NCBI RefSeq assembly: GCF_019900845.1
Contig: NZ_CP074570.1
Coordinates: 1,364,001 to 1,428,000, forward strand
Source of the DNA: Paraneptunicella aestuarii
GTDB taxonomy: Bacteria > Pseudomonadota > Gammaproteobacteria > Enterobacterales > Alteromonadaceae
DNA length: 64,000 nt
Direction: 5' to 3'
Part shown: in pieces, positions 1-9,241 of the stretch
Numbering within the stretch: position 1 is the first letter of the stretch
Layout: each line of letters begins with the position of its first letter
The notes under the pieces: model-generated
What the model saw: the letters and a program-made list of their open reading frames with translations, nothing else
The model's database searches: none
What the model was told of the DNA's origin: nothing
Position numbers and translations under genes: made by a program

Positions 1-965
1 ACCACTGAACCTTCGAACAGGCTTGGGTCGAACTGGTTGTTAACGATATCAATGGCTGAGATATAAGGAAAGCTTTTGGCTTGACCGCGATATGGGATCA
101 ACACTCGGCCTTCTGCATCGGTAGGGATGAGCTCTTTTCCGATCACAACCCCTTCAATATTGTTAAATCGCCCTGCTGGTTGGGTTTTAACCGAAATGTT
201 ATCCGCAAGAGCATATAAGCGAGCGGCTTCCAGCGCTAACGAGGGGTAGAGTGTATTTTCGTAGCGATATATCAATGCGCTTTTTCGTAAGAAACCATCT
301 GGGTCGGGAGAGGAATTGATAAACCCTTCGCCTGATGACGCATTATGAAAACGCGGTAGGCTGGTGACATATCCCGAGTATTTTCCCACTACCATTTGAT
401 GATCCACGGGACTATCACTGGTGACGACGCGTTCAGGCAATCTGCCTCTACGCATATCGTCGTTTTGCAGTATGTAACCTAATACGACATCGGTGCTGGA
501 AAAGCTTTCAACGAAAGCTAAATCACCATCCATTTCTGTTACTAGCTGGGCAATGAGTTGATTGGTGGAGTCGCTACTTTGGTCGGGGTGAGAGCGTAGC
601 TTTTGTTGTACTTGCTCAGCGGGATTACGCTCGGCTTCGGAAAAGATAACGTCGAAGGCAATAACAACAGTACCCGCATCGCTAAGATTTTTGATTAGGG
701 TTGCCAGTTTGTCTCTTGGCCACGGCCAGCCGATTTCCGACATGGTTTTTTCATCAAGATCGATAATGATGATCTCGGCTAAACCTGAGTCGCGACTTTC
801 CAGTGTGCCTTTTAAACGCAGGTCGTAAACTAATCCTTGAGCACGCTCCATAACCTGTCTAAGCCAGTCAATTTGAGCGAACTGTAACAGGATCACCAAG
901 ACACTGATGGCAAAACCGACTGTGATGGATCGGTAGGTTTTACGTAGCGCCTTAAGCAGTTTCAT
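1..965 (-). CDS. CHASE2-domain sensor protein, 5' part only (3' end beyond window)
   Basis: Reading the minus strand from the ATG at 965 gives an uninterrupted frame to the left edge, about 321 residues. A basic N-terminus (MKLLKALRKTYRS) is followed by a membrane segment at about residues 15-30, then an extracytoplasmic domain with YDLRLKG, IIIIDLDEKT, GWPWPRDKLA and VIAFDVIFSEAE. This is the typical CHASE2 pattern. CHASE2 domains usually sit in front of an adenylate/guanylate cyclase, histidine kinase or kinase domain. That output domain would lie outside the window, so it cannot be named. The start overlaps the stop of the upstream hydrolase gene by 4 bases (ATGA), implying translational coupling. 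CHASE2 identity is fairly sure; ligand and output are unknown. Confidence 0.8.
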   Translation of the reverse strand, partial: MKLLKALRKTYRSITVGFAISVLVILLQFAQIDWLRQVMERAQGLVYDLRLKGTLESRDSGLAEIIIIDLDEKTMSEIGWPWPRDKLATLIKNLSDAGTVVIAFDVIFSEAERNPAEQVQQKLRSHPDQSSDSTNQLIAQLVTEMDGDLAFVESFSSTDVVLGYILQNDDMRRGRLPERVVTSDSPVDHQMVVGKYSGYVTSLPRFHNASSGEGFINSSPDPDGFLRKSALIYRYENTLYPSLALEAARLYALADNISVKTQPAGRFNNIEGVVIGKELIPTDAEGRVLIPYRGQAKSFPYISAIDIVNNQFDPSLFEGSV

Positions 966-1810
966 TCCTGATCAAAATCGATGGTCAAGCCTTCGGCGGC
1001 TGCAAACATTTCCATATCGACCTCGGCAATTTCGACGACTTCCTGACAATGTTGTTCAACGGCTTCGATTTCATCGTCAGTTCGAATATGGTCATGGCTG
1101 TATAAGGCCAGGCGTTTGGCTCGACTAGCCATGGCAAGCTTAACCGCTTCTTCGGCGACAGAATGTCCCCAGCCTGATTTGGCTGGCATGTCCGACATCA
1201 TGTATTGGGCGTCATGAATAATCAGGTCGGCTTCCTCTGCAAAATACACCCACTGTAAAAAGTCGGTTTCTTTTTGATAGGGAGGATAGAGTTCGTTGTC
1301 TGTGATATAGGCTATTTTGACGCCATCAGCCTCTATGAGATAAGAACTTCCACTGCCGGGGTGATTCATCGATCGACGAGTAATGGTGGCGCTATTGAGC
1401 GTCCAGGTGTCGGTGTCGGAGGGAATTGGGCAAATCTCGATATTGGATTGCAGAGAATGATAGTTCACCGGGAAATAGGTTCCGGTCATTTGACGCAATA
1501 TGGCGTCATGATCTTCCTGACTGGTTTTCCCCGGCGTAATAAAGATATTACGTCCAGGTTGGTAAATGGGAATAAAGAAAGGAAAACCCTGAATATGATC
1601 CCAATGGTTGTGGCTTAGCAACAAATGAATATCGGTATCTTTGCCTGCCAGTTTTTGGCCTACCGATTTTATTCCTGTTCCTGCATCCAGGATGATATCC
1701 GTACCGTCGTTTAATTCGATATGAATACAGGCTGTGTTGCCACCGTATCGAATAAATTGCTCGCCTGGTGAGGGGATTGAGCCCCTGACTCCATGGAAGG
1801 TCAGTTTCAT
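962..1810 (-). CDS. MBL-fold metallohydrolase (cyclic phosphodiesterase-like)
   Basis: A 282-residue soluble protein of the metallo-beta-lactamase superfamily. It begins with a VRGSIPSPG stretch and GGNTAC (residues 8-28), then DAGTGI. The metal motif is SHNHWDH (HxHxDH) near residue 70, with later ligands in the D and H of ITDNE and SHDH, and GWGHS near 215. The MRGSxP...GGNTxC start is typical of the branch that includes cyclic-nucleotide and phosphoribosyl-cyclic-phosphate phosphodiesterases, so hydrolysis of a phosphodiester is likely but the substrate is not shown. It is the immediate upstream partner of the CHASE2 gene (4-base overlap). If that sensor carries a cyclase domain, this enzyme could degrade its product; that is inference. 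No signal peptide is seen. Confidence 0.75.
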   Translation of the reverse strand: MKLTFHGVRGSIPSPGEQFIRYGGNTACIHIELNDGTDIILDAGTGIKSVGQKLAGKDTDIHLLLSHNHWDHIQGFPFFIPIYQPGRNIFITPGKTSQEDHDAILRQMTGTYFPVNYHSLQSNIEICPIPSDTDTWTLNSATITRRSMNHPGSGSSYLIEADGVKIAYITDNELYPPYQKETDFLQWVYFAEEADLIIHDAQYMMSDMPAKSGWGHSVAEEAVKLAMASRAKRLALYSHDHIRTDDEIEAVEQHCQEVVEIAEVDMEMFAAAEGLTIDFDQE

Positions 1811-1991
1811 ATATGCTGTATAGTCGTTTCGTTCTGTTTTACCAAGCTTGAGAGTTAATCTGTGCCTTCGACAGTATTAGCTACGATGGAATGGTAATAA
1901 TTGTTTATTTTGCCTCTGGTAAACAGTATACCGTTAGCCGTTCATTTATGTGCTTTTCAATTTTATGCGTTTTTCAATTGAGCTTTAAGAA

Positions 1992-2040
1992 TAGCCCTCG
2001 ATTGCATTTGTGCATGGATTATCATGCTTTTCAAGGGCTA
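1992..2040 (-). terminator. Structured 3' element after the giant surface gene
   Basis: TAGCCCTcGA (1992-2001) pairs with TCaAGGGCTA (2031-2040), with an inner GCATG/CATGC stem at 2012-2027. It lies about 60 bases beyond the stop of the giant gene on the minus strand. The following U-tract is weak (ATTCTT), so termination is only a guess; a processing or stability element is equally possible. The rest of 1811-2097 shows no gene. Confidence 0.35.
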
Positions 2041-2097
2041 ATTTGAGTGCTTTTTCGAATACAGCTTAAAGCACGACTTCGAGCATTAAAAAACGCG

Positions 2098-5000
2098 CTA
2101 GTAGAATCCTACTGCACTTGCGTACTTAAGTACAAAAATATCCCATTCCTGATCAATTTGTGCGCTACCTGTCATGTAAAGATTGCCTATCGAATCAATC
2201 GCAATATCTCTGACTTTGTAACTCTCAGCCAGGTCATAACTTGGGAAATGGTTTAGCTGAGTCCAGTCTGATTTAAAGCGATAGAGCTCAAACCCCTTGT
2301 CTGATTGTCCTGCAATAAATATCGCTCCGAAGCTATCCACTTGCACCGCTGTAGCAGAACTATAGTTGGTGGATGAGAAGCTGGCTGCATTGATATAAGT
2401 GCCATTTATGTCATAGCGTTTCGCAATCATCTGATTATTGCTTTCACCAACGACAATAATGTTGCCTTCGGCATCAAGAGCGACATCATAAAATCCGTTA
2501 TCGATACTGTCTCCCTGACCGTAGTACAGAATGCCATCGCTATCAAAGCTGGTGTCCAGCACACCTGTTGGGTCGAACTTCACCATGAATGCATCGTACT
2601 GAGTTCCACCAAATATTTCACCGACGGCAAGGAGCTTGCCATCAGGCAATCTGGTGATGCTCATCAGTTTGGAGTCGTTCAGGAATGCCAGTTCGTAGTT
2701 CACTTCTCCGGGGGAGCTGGCGAATGAGCCTGCCAGGGTACCTGATCGATCTATTACGGCTACGTTGCCCTTGTTATTTTCAGAACCAACCAGCCAGATA
2801 TTACCCATATCATCTACGAATTGTCCGCTTACATTGTTGGTGTTTGCTGTGGCATTGACAACATAGCTGGAGGAGTTAAACGAGCCGTCCAGAGTTGTGC
2901 TATTGGGCTGTAATCGGCCTGCACTGATATCATCGTCGACTATACCTGCAACAATGGTTTTGGATTGAACGTTGATATCCAATGTTGTAAAGCGCGAAAC
3001 GATAGCGTCATCAATGATGTGAATACCTTCCCCGCCATCATAGCTGGTATCGGCAGAACCATCATGGGTGAAACGGGCGATAGCCTGATCAACATCATTA
3101 TTAACGGAGTCAAAACTGTTACCCGAGACAAGTATGCGTGAATAGTGATCCAGTTCGATATCGTAGCCGTGATCACCGAAACCAAAATCGAAGCGTAAGT
3201 TGGACTCACCATTAATGATGGTGCCGTTGCTATCCATATGTGCCAGGGCGAAGTCGTTATTGCTTTCTCCAAATACAACCAGCTTGCCACCTTCTTCAAA
3301 GGTGAAACCTTTCATATTCGTCCAGTTAATCACATCGTTTGATAAGCGCCCCTGGCCTGCATTCAGGTAGTCTTTCTTAAGTATGCCTGTGCTATCCATT
3401 TTGATGATGTAAGGAATAGTGCTGGCATCTTGCAAATGTACCCAGATATTGTTGCTGGCATCTGATTTGATTTTCGCTGATGTTGGCACTGTATAAGTGG
3501 TGAGATTATAGGTGCCGCCGTTAGCGAAGTTAGTATCCAGAGCACCTGTGCTGGTGAATTTCTGAATCCATCCACCAGAGTTATCCATCAGCACGACAAT
3601 GCTGTTGTCACTGAGTGCCGTAACGGATTTTAGGGTGATATTGGCCAGAGTCATTACTCCGCTTGTCGCGAAACTTGAATCCAGAGTTCCGGCTGCGGTG
3701 AACTTCAAGATAAGTTGGTCAGTCGAGCCATAATCTTGAGCCAATACATAGATAGAACCGTCGGCACTCATTGTCATATCAATGCCCGTAGCACCGACAT
3801 AATCAGTGATGCCTGAAGTGCCAAAGCCTGTAACCATTGCCCCTGAGTCATCAATTTTAATCAATCTGACAACGGGTGTGGCATCTGCTGTGGTGGTGGC
3901 AATCAATAGATTGTTACTGTTGTCGATGGATGTTGCGAAGGCGGTAGCCGTTTGTACCCCGTTGAAATCATCCTGAATACCATCGCTGCTGAAAGGCGAG
4001 TGGAGATTACCGGAAATATTAAACTTCAGAACTCGTAAGTCGGAATCGTTATACAGTCCCGTTACTAATAAATCCTGGGCACTGGTGGTATTAACCGCTT
4101 TAACAACAAAGGACGCGCCAGCGTTGTGCCTTAAATAACCTGTATCGGCAAATTCACTTATTGAGCCAGTGTTACTGGATAGTTTGAAGATGAGGACATC
4201 TTCGTATGACACTCCGTTCGGCACACCATAACCTACGGCATAGAATTCGCTGGGGGCGCCTTCAACCACGTCAACAATGGTGTCGTTTGTTATACTCGCT
4301 GTGTTATTTCGAACCACTCGGGCATCGCCACAAGACGTGAAACCGGGATCAGCAATATTTATTTTTTGGAAAATATTTACTTCGGTGTTGCTGGTATCGG
4401 TGTCGGCGTACATCAGCTGACCATTGCCATTTAACATCGCGCTTACTTTGGTATCACTTGCGCCATTGACTGTGACAATGAGTTCTCCACTTCCGGCAAA
4501 ACTGGAATCAAGAGTTCCATTGCTCAAGATTTTGATAATACCGATATCGTTGTCGGCTTTACCAAAGGCGTAAAGGTTGCCTTGCTCGTCGCGAATAATG
4601 TCGGTGACTTTTTCATTACTGGTGGAGGTGATGTCATGTACCAGATAGCCCTGAGCGCTGTTAAAGCCAGAGGTGTTTAAGGCTGGTGTCGTGGTGAAGC
4701 TGTATGTGCCAAACTGGTTGGCATGATCGCCCGCGACAACCAGATTACCATTGGAATCGAAGTTGATGGCATAAGCGATTTCAGTGCTGCCGCCATCGTA
4801 GGTATAAATACCGTCACTATCAAAGCCAGTATCCCATGTGCCGATTTCGCTACCATCATTGTTGGAGTCTAAATCAATACGTCCAAGTAACAGGTCATTG
4901 TCTGTTCCATTGTGGTGACTTCCTGCAATGTATAGGCGGTTTTCGTCGTCTTTGACAATGGCATGGGCAAACTGGTCATTTGCTGAGGAATAAATCAATT

Positions 5001-8000
5001 TTCCACCAGAGCCAAAGTTGCTATCCAATGTGCCATCTGCCAGAGTTTGCAGCAGCACAACGTCGTGGTCTGTACCGTTATGATAGTAGCCAAGCACAGT
5101 GATATCTGTGTTGTCGTGAATAACCAGTTCCGAGACATAGTCTGCGGAATTGATACCTGGATTCACATCAATTTCAACCAAGCCGTCACCGCCGCCGAAG
5201 CTGGTGTCGAGCGAACCTGAACTTAAGAGTTTTGCAATGCCGATTTCAGTATCACCGTTAACAGAATCAGTTGTTTGTGCGGCGATCAAAATATTATTTT
5301 CTTTGTCGATGGCAACGGCATAGCCGTGGTCGGTACTACCGAAATCAATGAAGTTTTTGCCTGAGCCGTTAAATGATGTGTCGAAATCACCGTTTGGCAG
5401 TAAGCGAATAACAAACACGTCATTGTTGGATTGTCCAACAGCAACGATTCGTCCGTAGTTGTCCAGAGCCATATCTTCAATACGGTCGTTACCACCAAGA
5501 TCAAGTTGCAGGGCGTTGGATATGCCAAATTCATCCTGCAGCTGCACGGCGAAATTGATGGAATCACTGTCTTTACCATCGCTAACCGTTACCTGAATAT
5601 TGCTGGCGCTGCTGTCTGATGTGCCAGGAGTACCGGATATCAGCCCAGAAGAAGAGTTGATCGTTAACCAACTGGGGAGTCCTGTGGCTGAATAGGTGAG
5701 CGTGTCTTCATTCCAGTCTGTTGCGTAAACCGGGTAGCTATATTGGACTCCGACAGTTGCATGGGTGACAGGCGGAATACATAATTCTGGAGGCGTGTTA
5801 GACATATGAATATTGATGCTAACCGAGCCTGTTGCGGTTTTGGCTCCATCGCTAACTGTGTAGGTAAAGCTATCGGTCAGGTTATTTGTTCCATCATGCA
5901 GGTAATCGAATGAACCATCGGTATTTAAGGTAAATGCTGAGGCATGGCTTGGTGATGTGGCGATGGTTGCCGTAAGTGTATTACCTTCCGGATCACTGTC
6001 GTTTTCTAACACGCCTTGTTTAGCCGCAATGCTAACCTGAACGCCGTCGGAAAGTAATATATATGAATCGTTGGTGGCCGTTGGGTTTTGATCTCCTGCG
6101 GTGACAATAACCTGAGCGGTTGCACTACCACCTTTATTGTCTCTGATACTGTAACTAATCGTCGCTGTGCCGCTAAAACCAGCAGGTGGTGTGTAATTAA
6201 GTGATGTACCGGCATTGATCGATACACTACCGGTATTTGTGCTGGCACTAAATACTTCCAGTGTATCGCCGTCTGGATCTGAATCATTGTCTAGAACCAG
6301 GATGGTGACTGTCGTTCCCGCCGGTGTGGTTGCGGTATCGTCTTGGGCGATAGGGAAGTCATTAACCGGTGTGACTGTGATGGTGACGATAGCGTCGTCC
6401 AAGCCACCGTTGTTATCGGATACCGTATATTTGACCGTTGCATCACCATTAAAATTATTAGCCGGTGTAAAGATAATGGTTTCATTATCACCTTTAATTG
6501 CATCACCATTATTAGCCAATATTGAAATGATGGTTAGCGTATCTTCATCAGCGTCGCTGTCGTTTGCCAAAGCATCAATGGTGATTTGAATATCTTCGGG
6601 GGTAGTGACCTTATCATCTTCCGCTATAGGTGCGTCATTAACTGCTACTACAGTAACAGTAACAATGGCAGAAGCCGATTGTTGGCGAGAGTCTTCGATG
6701 GTGTACTTAATAATTGCTTCGCCAAAGAAGTCCGGGGCTGGTGTGTATTGCAGCACTTGCTCACTGGGAATGATGATGACTGTTCCTGTGTCTGCTGTTG
6801 CTTCAATGATCGTCAGCTGATCATTATCCGGATCGGAATCATTTTGCAAAACAGGAATTGTTGCTTTTTTATCTTCATCAATGGTGATGTTGTCATCATT
6901 GGCGATAGGTGGATCATTAGGCGATAACACCGTGATAGTGACTTTACCTGTGCTGGTTAATCCTGAATCGGATAAACCATCTTTAATGGCATAGGTAACG
7001 GTGTCAGTTCCTTCAAAGTTTTCTTGCGCAGTATAGGTAAGAGTTCTGCCTTCATTTATAGAGACAGTGCCATGCAGGGCAGTAGCACTGACAATAACAA
7101 GTGCGCTATTGTCATTATCGAGATTATTGTCATTTTCCAGTACGTTAATTTCAGTCGCTTCTCCAAAAATGGCTTCGGCAACATCATCTTCCACTTCGGG
7201 AGCATCTGGAATCGGATTAATGCTTAGAGAAACCTGCCCATTACTGCTATTTCCCTGGTTGTCTTCCACCTGATAGGTAAATTCGTCGCTACCATTTTGG
7301 TTGCTTTCAGGGGTGTAAGTGAAAGAACCATCCTGATTAAATTCAACCGTACCGTGTTCCGGTAATGTAATGAGTTTACTGACTTTGAGTGTTGAACCGG
7401 GATCCGGGTCGGAGTCGTTGGCAAGCAGGCCATTTTCGGCTGTTACTTGTAGCACTGAATCTTCATCCAATGTGTAACTATCCGGTTCGGCTTTTGGTGC
7501 GTCTGCTACGGCATTAATGGTAATACTGACATTGGCGTCTGCGGTTTCTCCTGCTGAGTCGGTAATGCGATAACTGAATGCATCTGAACCGACAAAATCC
7601 AGATTTGGGGTGTATGTGAATTCTCCATTACTGGATAAATTTACTTCGCCATTGGATGTTGAAGATAACAACGCTACAGTCAATTCTGCTGCTTTGTCAC
7701 CATTCACAACGTCGGCATCCGAATCATTATTTAGCACGTTGCTCTGGAGCTGAGTATCTTCGTCAATTTCAAATACATCATTGTTGGCGACAGGCAAGTC
7801 GTTGATAGGACTAACCGTTAGAGAAACCGTCGCGGATGGTTGTTGTTGGGAAACTCCGTCAGAAATGGCATACATAAAGGAGTCTGTGCCTGAGAAGTTG
7901 GCATTGGGTGTATAGGTGAAGCTGCCATCAGTGCCTAATTGCAGTGTGCCTGATTGCGGGGCGACTTTAGCAACCGGATTGACGCTGAGTGTATTGCCAT

Positions 8001-9138
8001 CGACATCGCTATCGTTGCTTAATAATCCGCTGGCATTGACTGTTAGGGAACTATCTTCATTCAGTGAAAAACTGTCGTTTTGTGCGACAGGAAGGTCATT
8101 AACAGGGCGAATAATCAAGGTGACGGTAGCGGAATCAATGCCGTTTAGAGGGTCGGCTATCTCATAGACGAAGCTGTCAGTTCCGTTGAAATTACTATTG
8201 GGCACATAGGTAAACTGACCTGTATCCGATAATGTCACTTGCCCATGTTTGGCATTTTCAACCAGAGTTGCGACCAGTTCTTGTGCTGATGGATTATCGC
8301 CCTGATTATCTGGATCAAAGTCATTATTCATGACATTACCGGATAATGTTGAATCTTCATTGCCAGTAAATTGATCATTTTCTGCAACAGGTAAGGCATT
8401 GCTGAATGCCGGAATGGCAATTTCAGCACTAAATGCACTTTCTCCTGAATAGTCGACGCCAGTGATGCGGGCAAAAACAGCAGTTTCGTCTGCATAACCC
8501 GTGACTACTTGAGATGTTCCACTAATGGAACGAAAGGCTTGCCCGTTTGCTATGGAATTCACATTTTCCGGGGAAACGCCACGTTCAGTCGAAGCATAAA
8601 GGTTATAACGTTGGATGCCTGTGGTGGGGGACCAGTTTAAGGTGAATTCTCCGAGCGTGTTTCGTATTACCTGAATGCCGGTAATTTGTTTGGGTTGCCA
8701 GTTAAAGCTTGCTGAATCAATGACATTATCTGGATTATTCGCCCACAAATGAATGACGTTTGTTCCCGGATTTAAGCCAAAGTTAACCGGGTTTACACCA
8801 TTTTTTACACCTCGGTAATTTGTGCCGCAATTGCCGTTACAAAAGATTAGGCTGTTACCTGTGTCACCAAAAGAGACGCCAACGGAATTTAACGCGACGG
8901 TGTCACTGACCTTGAAGAATAAAAACAGGTTGGAGTTATAAGAACTGTTTTCTATAGGATGAACCAATGTCCCCGTTGGAGCCGCATGGGATGGCAGTGC
9001 GTAAAAGACAGTTTGAGCGAGCATGACTGCAAATAATCGCTTTCGCCAATGAGAATGCTTGGCTTTTAAACGAGGCGGTTTACCGCAAGTAATGAGCTCG
9101 CGATAACGTCTGATTAATGTTGCAATACGCCTTTCCAC
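2098..9138 (-). CDS. Giant exported protein: cadherin-like repeats plus delta-60 repeat propeller
   Basis: A 2346-residue protein. An extended basic N-terminus precedes a Sec-type signal peptide with likely cleavage after PSHA (about residue 52). A beta-rich N-domain and a fibronectin-III-like segment follow (about 150-245). Next come nine tandem cadherin-like/VCBS-type repeats (about 248-1112), each starting with a form of 'PVAxNDxxxxxED' and 'VLxNDSDPDxDxL', whose Asp/Asn residues suggest calcium binding. A putative-Ig (He_PIG) domain lies at about 1116-1200 (LPSWLTINSSSGLISGTPG). The remaining half, about 1200-2346, is a run of delta-60 repeats (DTSFxGxGK-type motifs) likely to fold as beta-propellers. 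A surface adhesin or matrix role is inferred. No anchoring domain, LPXTG or typical type I secretion C-terminus is visible. It follows fecR by 103 bases and is probably co-transcribed. Confidence 0.85.
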   Translation of the reverse strand: MERRIATLIRRYRELITCGKPPRLKAKHSHWRKRLFAVMLAQTVFYALPSHAAPTGTLVHPIENSSYNSNLFLFFKVSDTVALNSVGVSFGDTGNSLIFCNGNCGTNYRGVKNGVNPVNFGLNPGTNVIHLWANNPDNVIDSASFNWQPKQITGIQVIRNTLGEFTLNWSPTTGIQRYNLYASTERGVSPENVNSIANGQAFRSISGTSQVVTGYADETAVFARITGVDYSGESAFSAEIAIPAFSNALPVAENDQFTGNEDSTLSGNVMNNDFDPDNQGDNPSAQELVATLVENAKHGQVTLSDTGQFTYVPNSNFNGTDSFVYEIADPLNGIDSATVTLIIRPVNDLPVAQNDSFSLNEDSSLTVNASGLLSNDSDVDGNTLSVNPVAKVAPQSGTLQLGTDGSFTYTPNANFSGTDSFMYAISDGVSQQQPSATVSLTVSPINDLPVANNDVFEIDEDTQLQSNVLNNDSDADVVNGDKAAELTVALLSSTSNGEVNLSSNGEFTYTPNLDFVGSDAFSYRITDSAGETADANVSITINAVADAPKAEPDSYTLDEDSVLQVTAENGLLANDSDPDPGSTLKVSKLITLPEHGTVEFNQDGSFTYTPESNQNGSDEFTYQVEDNQGNSSNGQVSLSINPIPDAPEVEDDVAEAIFGEATEINVLENDNNLDNDNSALVIVSATALHGTVSINEGRTLTYTAQENFEGTDTVTYAIKDGLSDSGLTSTGKVTITVLSPNDPPIANDDNITIDEDKKATIPVLQNDSDPDNDQLTIIEATADTGTVIIIPSEQVLQYTPAPDFFGEAIIKYTIEDSRQQSASAIVTVTVVAVNDAPIAEDDKVTTPEDIQITIDALANDSDADEDTLTIISILANNGDAIKGDNETIIFTPANNFNGDATVKYTVSDNNGGLDDAIVTITVTPVNDFPIAQDDTATTPAGTTVTILVLDNDSDPDGDTLEVFSASTNTGSVSINAGTSLNYTPPAGFSGTATISYSIRDNKGGSATAQVIVTAGDQNPTATNDSYILLSDGVQVSIAAKQGVLENDSDPEGNTLTATIATSPSHASAFTLNTDGSFDYLHDGTNNLTDSFTYTVSDGAKTATGSVSINIHMSNTPPELCIPPVTHATVGVQYSYPVYATDWNEDTLTYSATGLPSWLTINSSSGLISGTPGTSDSSASNIQVTVSDGKDSDSINFAVQLQDEFGISNALQLDLGGNDRIEDMALDNYGRIVAVGQSNNDVFVIRLLPNGDFDTSFNGSGKNFIDFGSTDHGYAVAIDKENNILIAAQTTDSVNGDTEIGIAKLLSSGSLDTSFGGGDGLVEIDVNPGINSADYVSELVIHDNTDITVLGYYHNGTDHDVVLLQTLADGTLDSNFGSGGKLIYSSANDQFAHAIVKDDENRLYIAGSHHNGTDNDLLLGRIDLDSNNDGSEIGTWDTGFDSDGIYTYDGGSTEIAYAINFDSNGNLVVAGDHANQFGTYSFTTTPALNTSGFNSAQGYLVHDITSTSNEKVTDIIRDEQGNLYAFGKADNDIGIIKILSNGTLDSSFAGSGELIVTVNGASDTKVSAMLNGNGQLMYADTDTSNTEVNIFQKINIADPGFTSCGDARVVRNNTASITNDTIVDVVEGAPSEFYAVGYGVPNGVSYEDVLIFKLSSNTGSISEFADTGYLRHNAGASFVVKAVNTTSAQDLLVTGLYNDSDLRVLKFNISGNLHSPFSSDGIQDDFNGVQTATAFATSIDNSNNLLIATTTADATPVVRLIKIDDSGAMVTGFGTSGITDYVGATGIDMTMSADGSIYVLAQDYGSTDQLILKFTAAGTLDSSFATSGVMTLANITLKSVTALSDNSIVVLMDNSGGWIQKFTSTGALDTNFANGGTYNLTTYTVPTSAKIKSDASNNIWVHLQDASTIPYIIKMDSTGILKKDYLNAGQGRLSNDVINWTNMKGFTFEEGGKLVVFGESNNDFALAHMDSNGTIINGESNLRFDFGFGDHGYDIELDHYSRILVSGNSFDSVNNDVDQAIARFTHDGSADTSYDGGEGIHIIDDAIVSRFTTLDINVQSKTIVAGIVDDDISAGRLQPNSTTLDGSFNSSSYVVNATANTNNVSGQFVDDMGNIWLVGSENNKGNVAVIDRSGTLAGSFASSPGEVNYELAFLNDSKLMSITRLPDGKLLAVGEIFGGTQYDAFMVKFDPTGVLDTSFDSDGILYYGQGDSIDNGFYDVALDAEGNIIVVGESNNQMIAKRYDINGTYINAASFSSTNYSSATAVQVDSFGAIFIAGQSDKGFELYRFKSDWTQLNHFPSYDLAESYKVRDIAIDSIGNLYMTGSAQIDQEWDIFVLKYASAVGFY
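2101..5545 (-). repeat. Delta-60 repeat array (protein level)
   Basis: Codes for residues about 1200-2346 of the giant protein. At least nine clear copies of a DTSF/DSSF-x-x-x-G motif, each preceded by a 'L-x-x-x-G-x-L' strand, are visible (for example LDTSFGGGDG, LDSNFGSGGK, LDSSFAGSGE, LDTSFDSDGI), plus degraded copies. Spacing is irregular, about 50-100 residues. The DNA itself is divergent, so this is ancient duplication and not recent slippage. Confidence 0.7.
5800..8400 (-). repeat. Nine tandem cadherin-like repeats (protein level)
   Basis: Nine units of about 90-100 residues, most opening with a proline-hydrophobic-alanine-acidic-Asn/Asp-Asp motif and ending before 'VND' or 'DAP'. Repeat 5 (EVEDDVAEAIFGEATEI) and repeat 9 lack the ED pair seen in most others. 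The units differ in DNA sequence, so recombination between them is not expected to be easy. Confidence 0.75.
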
Positions 9139-9241
9139 ACTGATTCTCCATCAAAATCGTTACATTGCTTTCCTTGTTGTGGCAATTTCAATGTAATTTG
9201 ATGTTGATACTTGATGTTCGCCACAGCTTATTTGTTTTGCT

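Noticed and set aside
5800..8400. Cadherin-like repeats as a recent DNA duplication or assembly artefact
   Set aside because: The nine units differ clearly in sequence and length.
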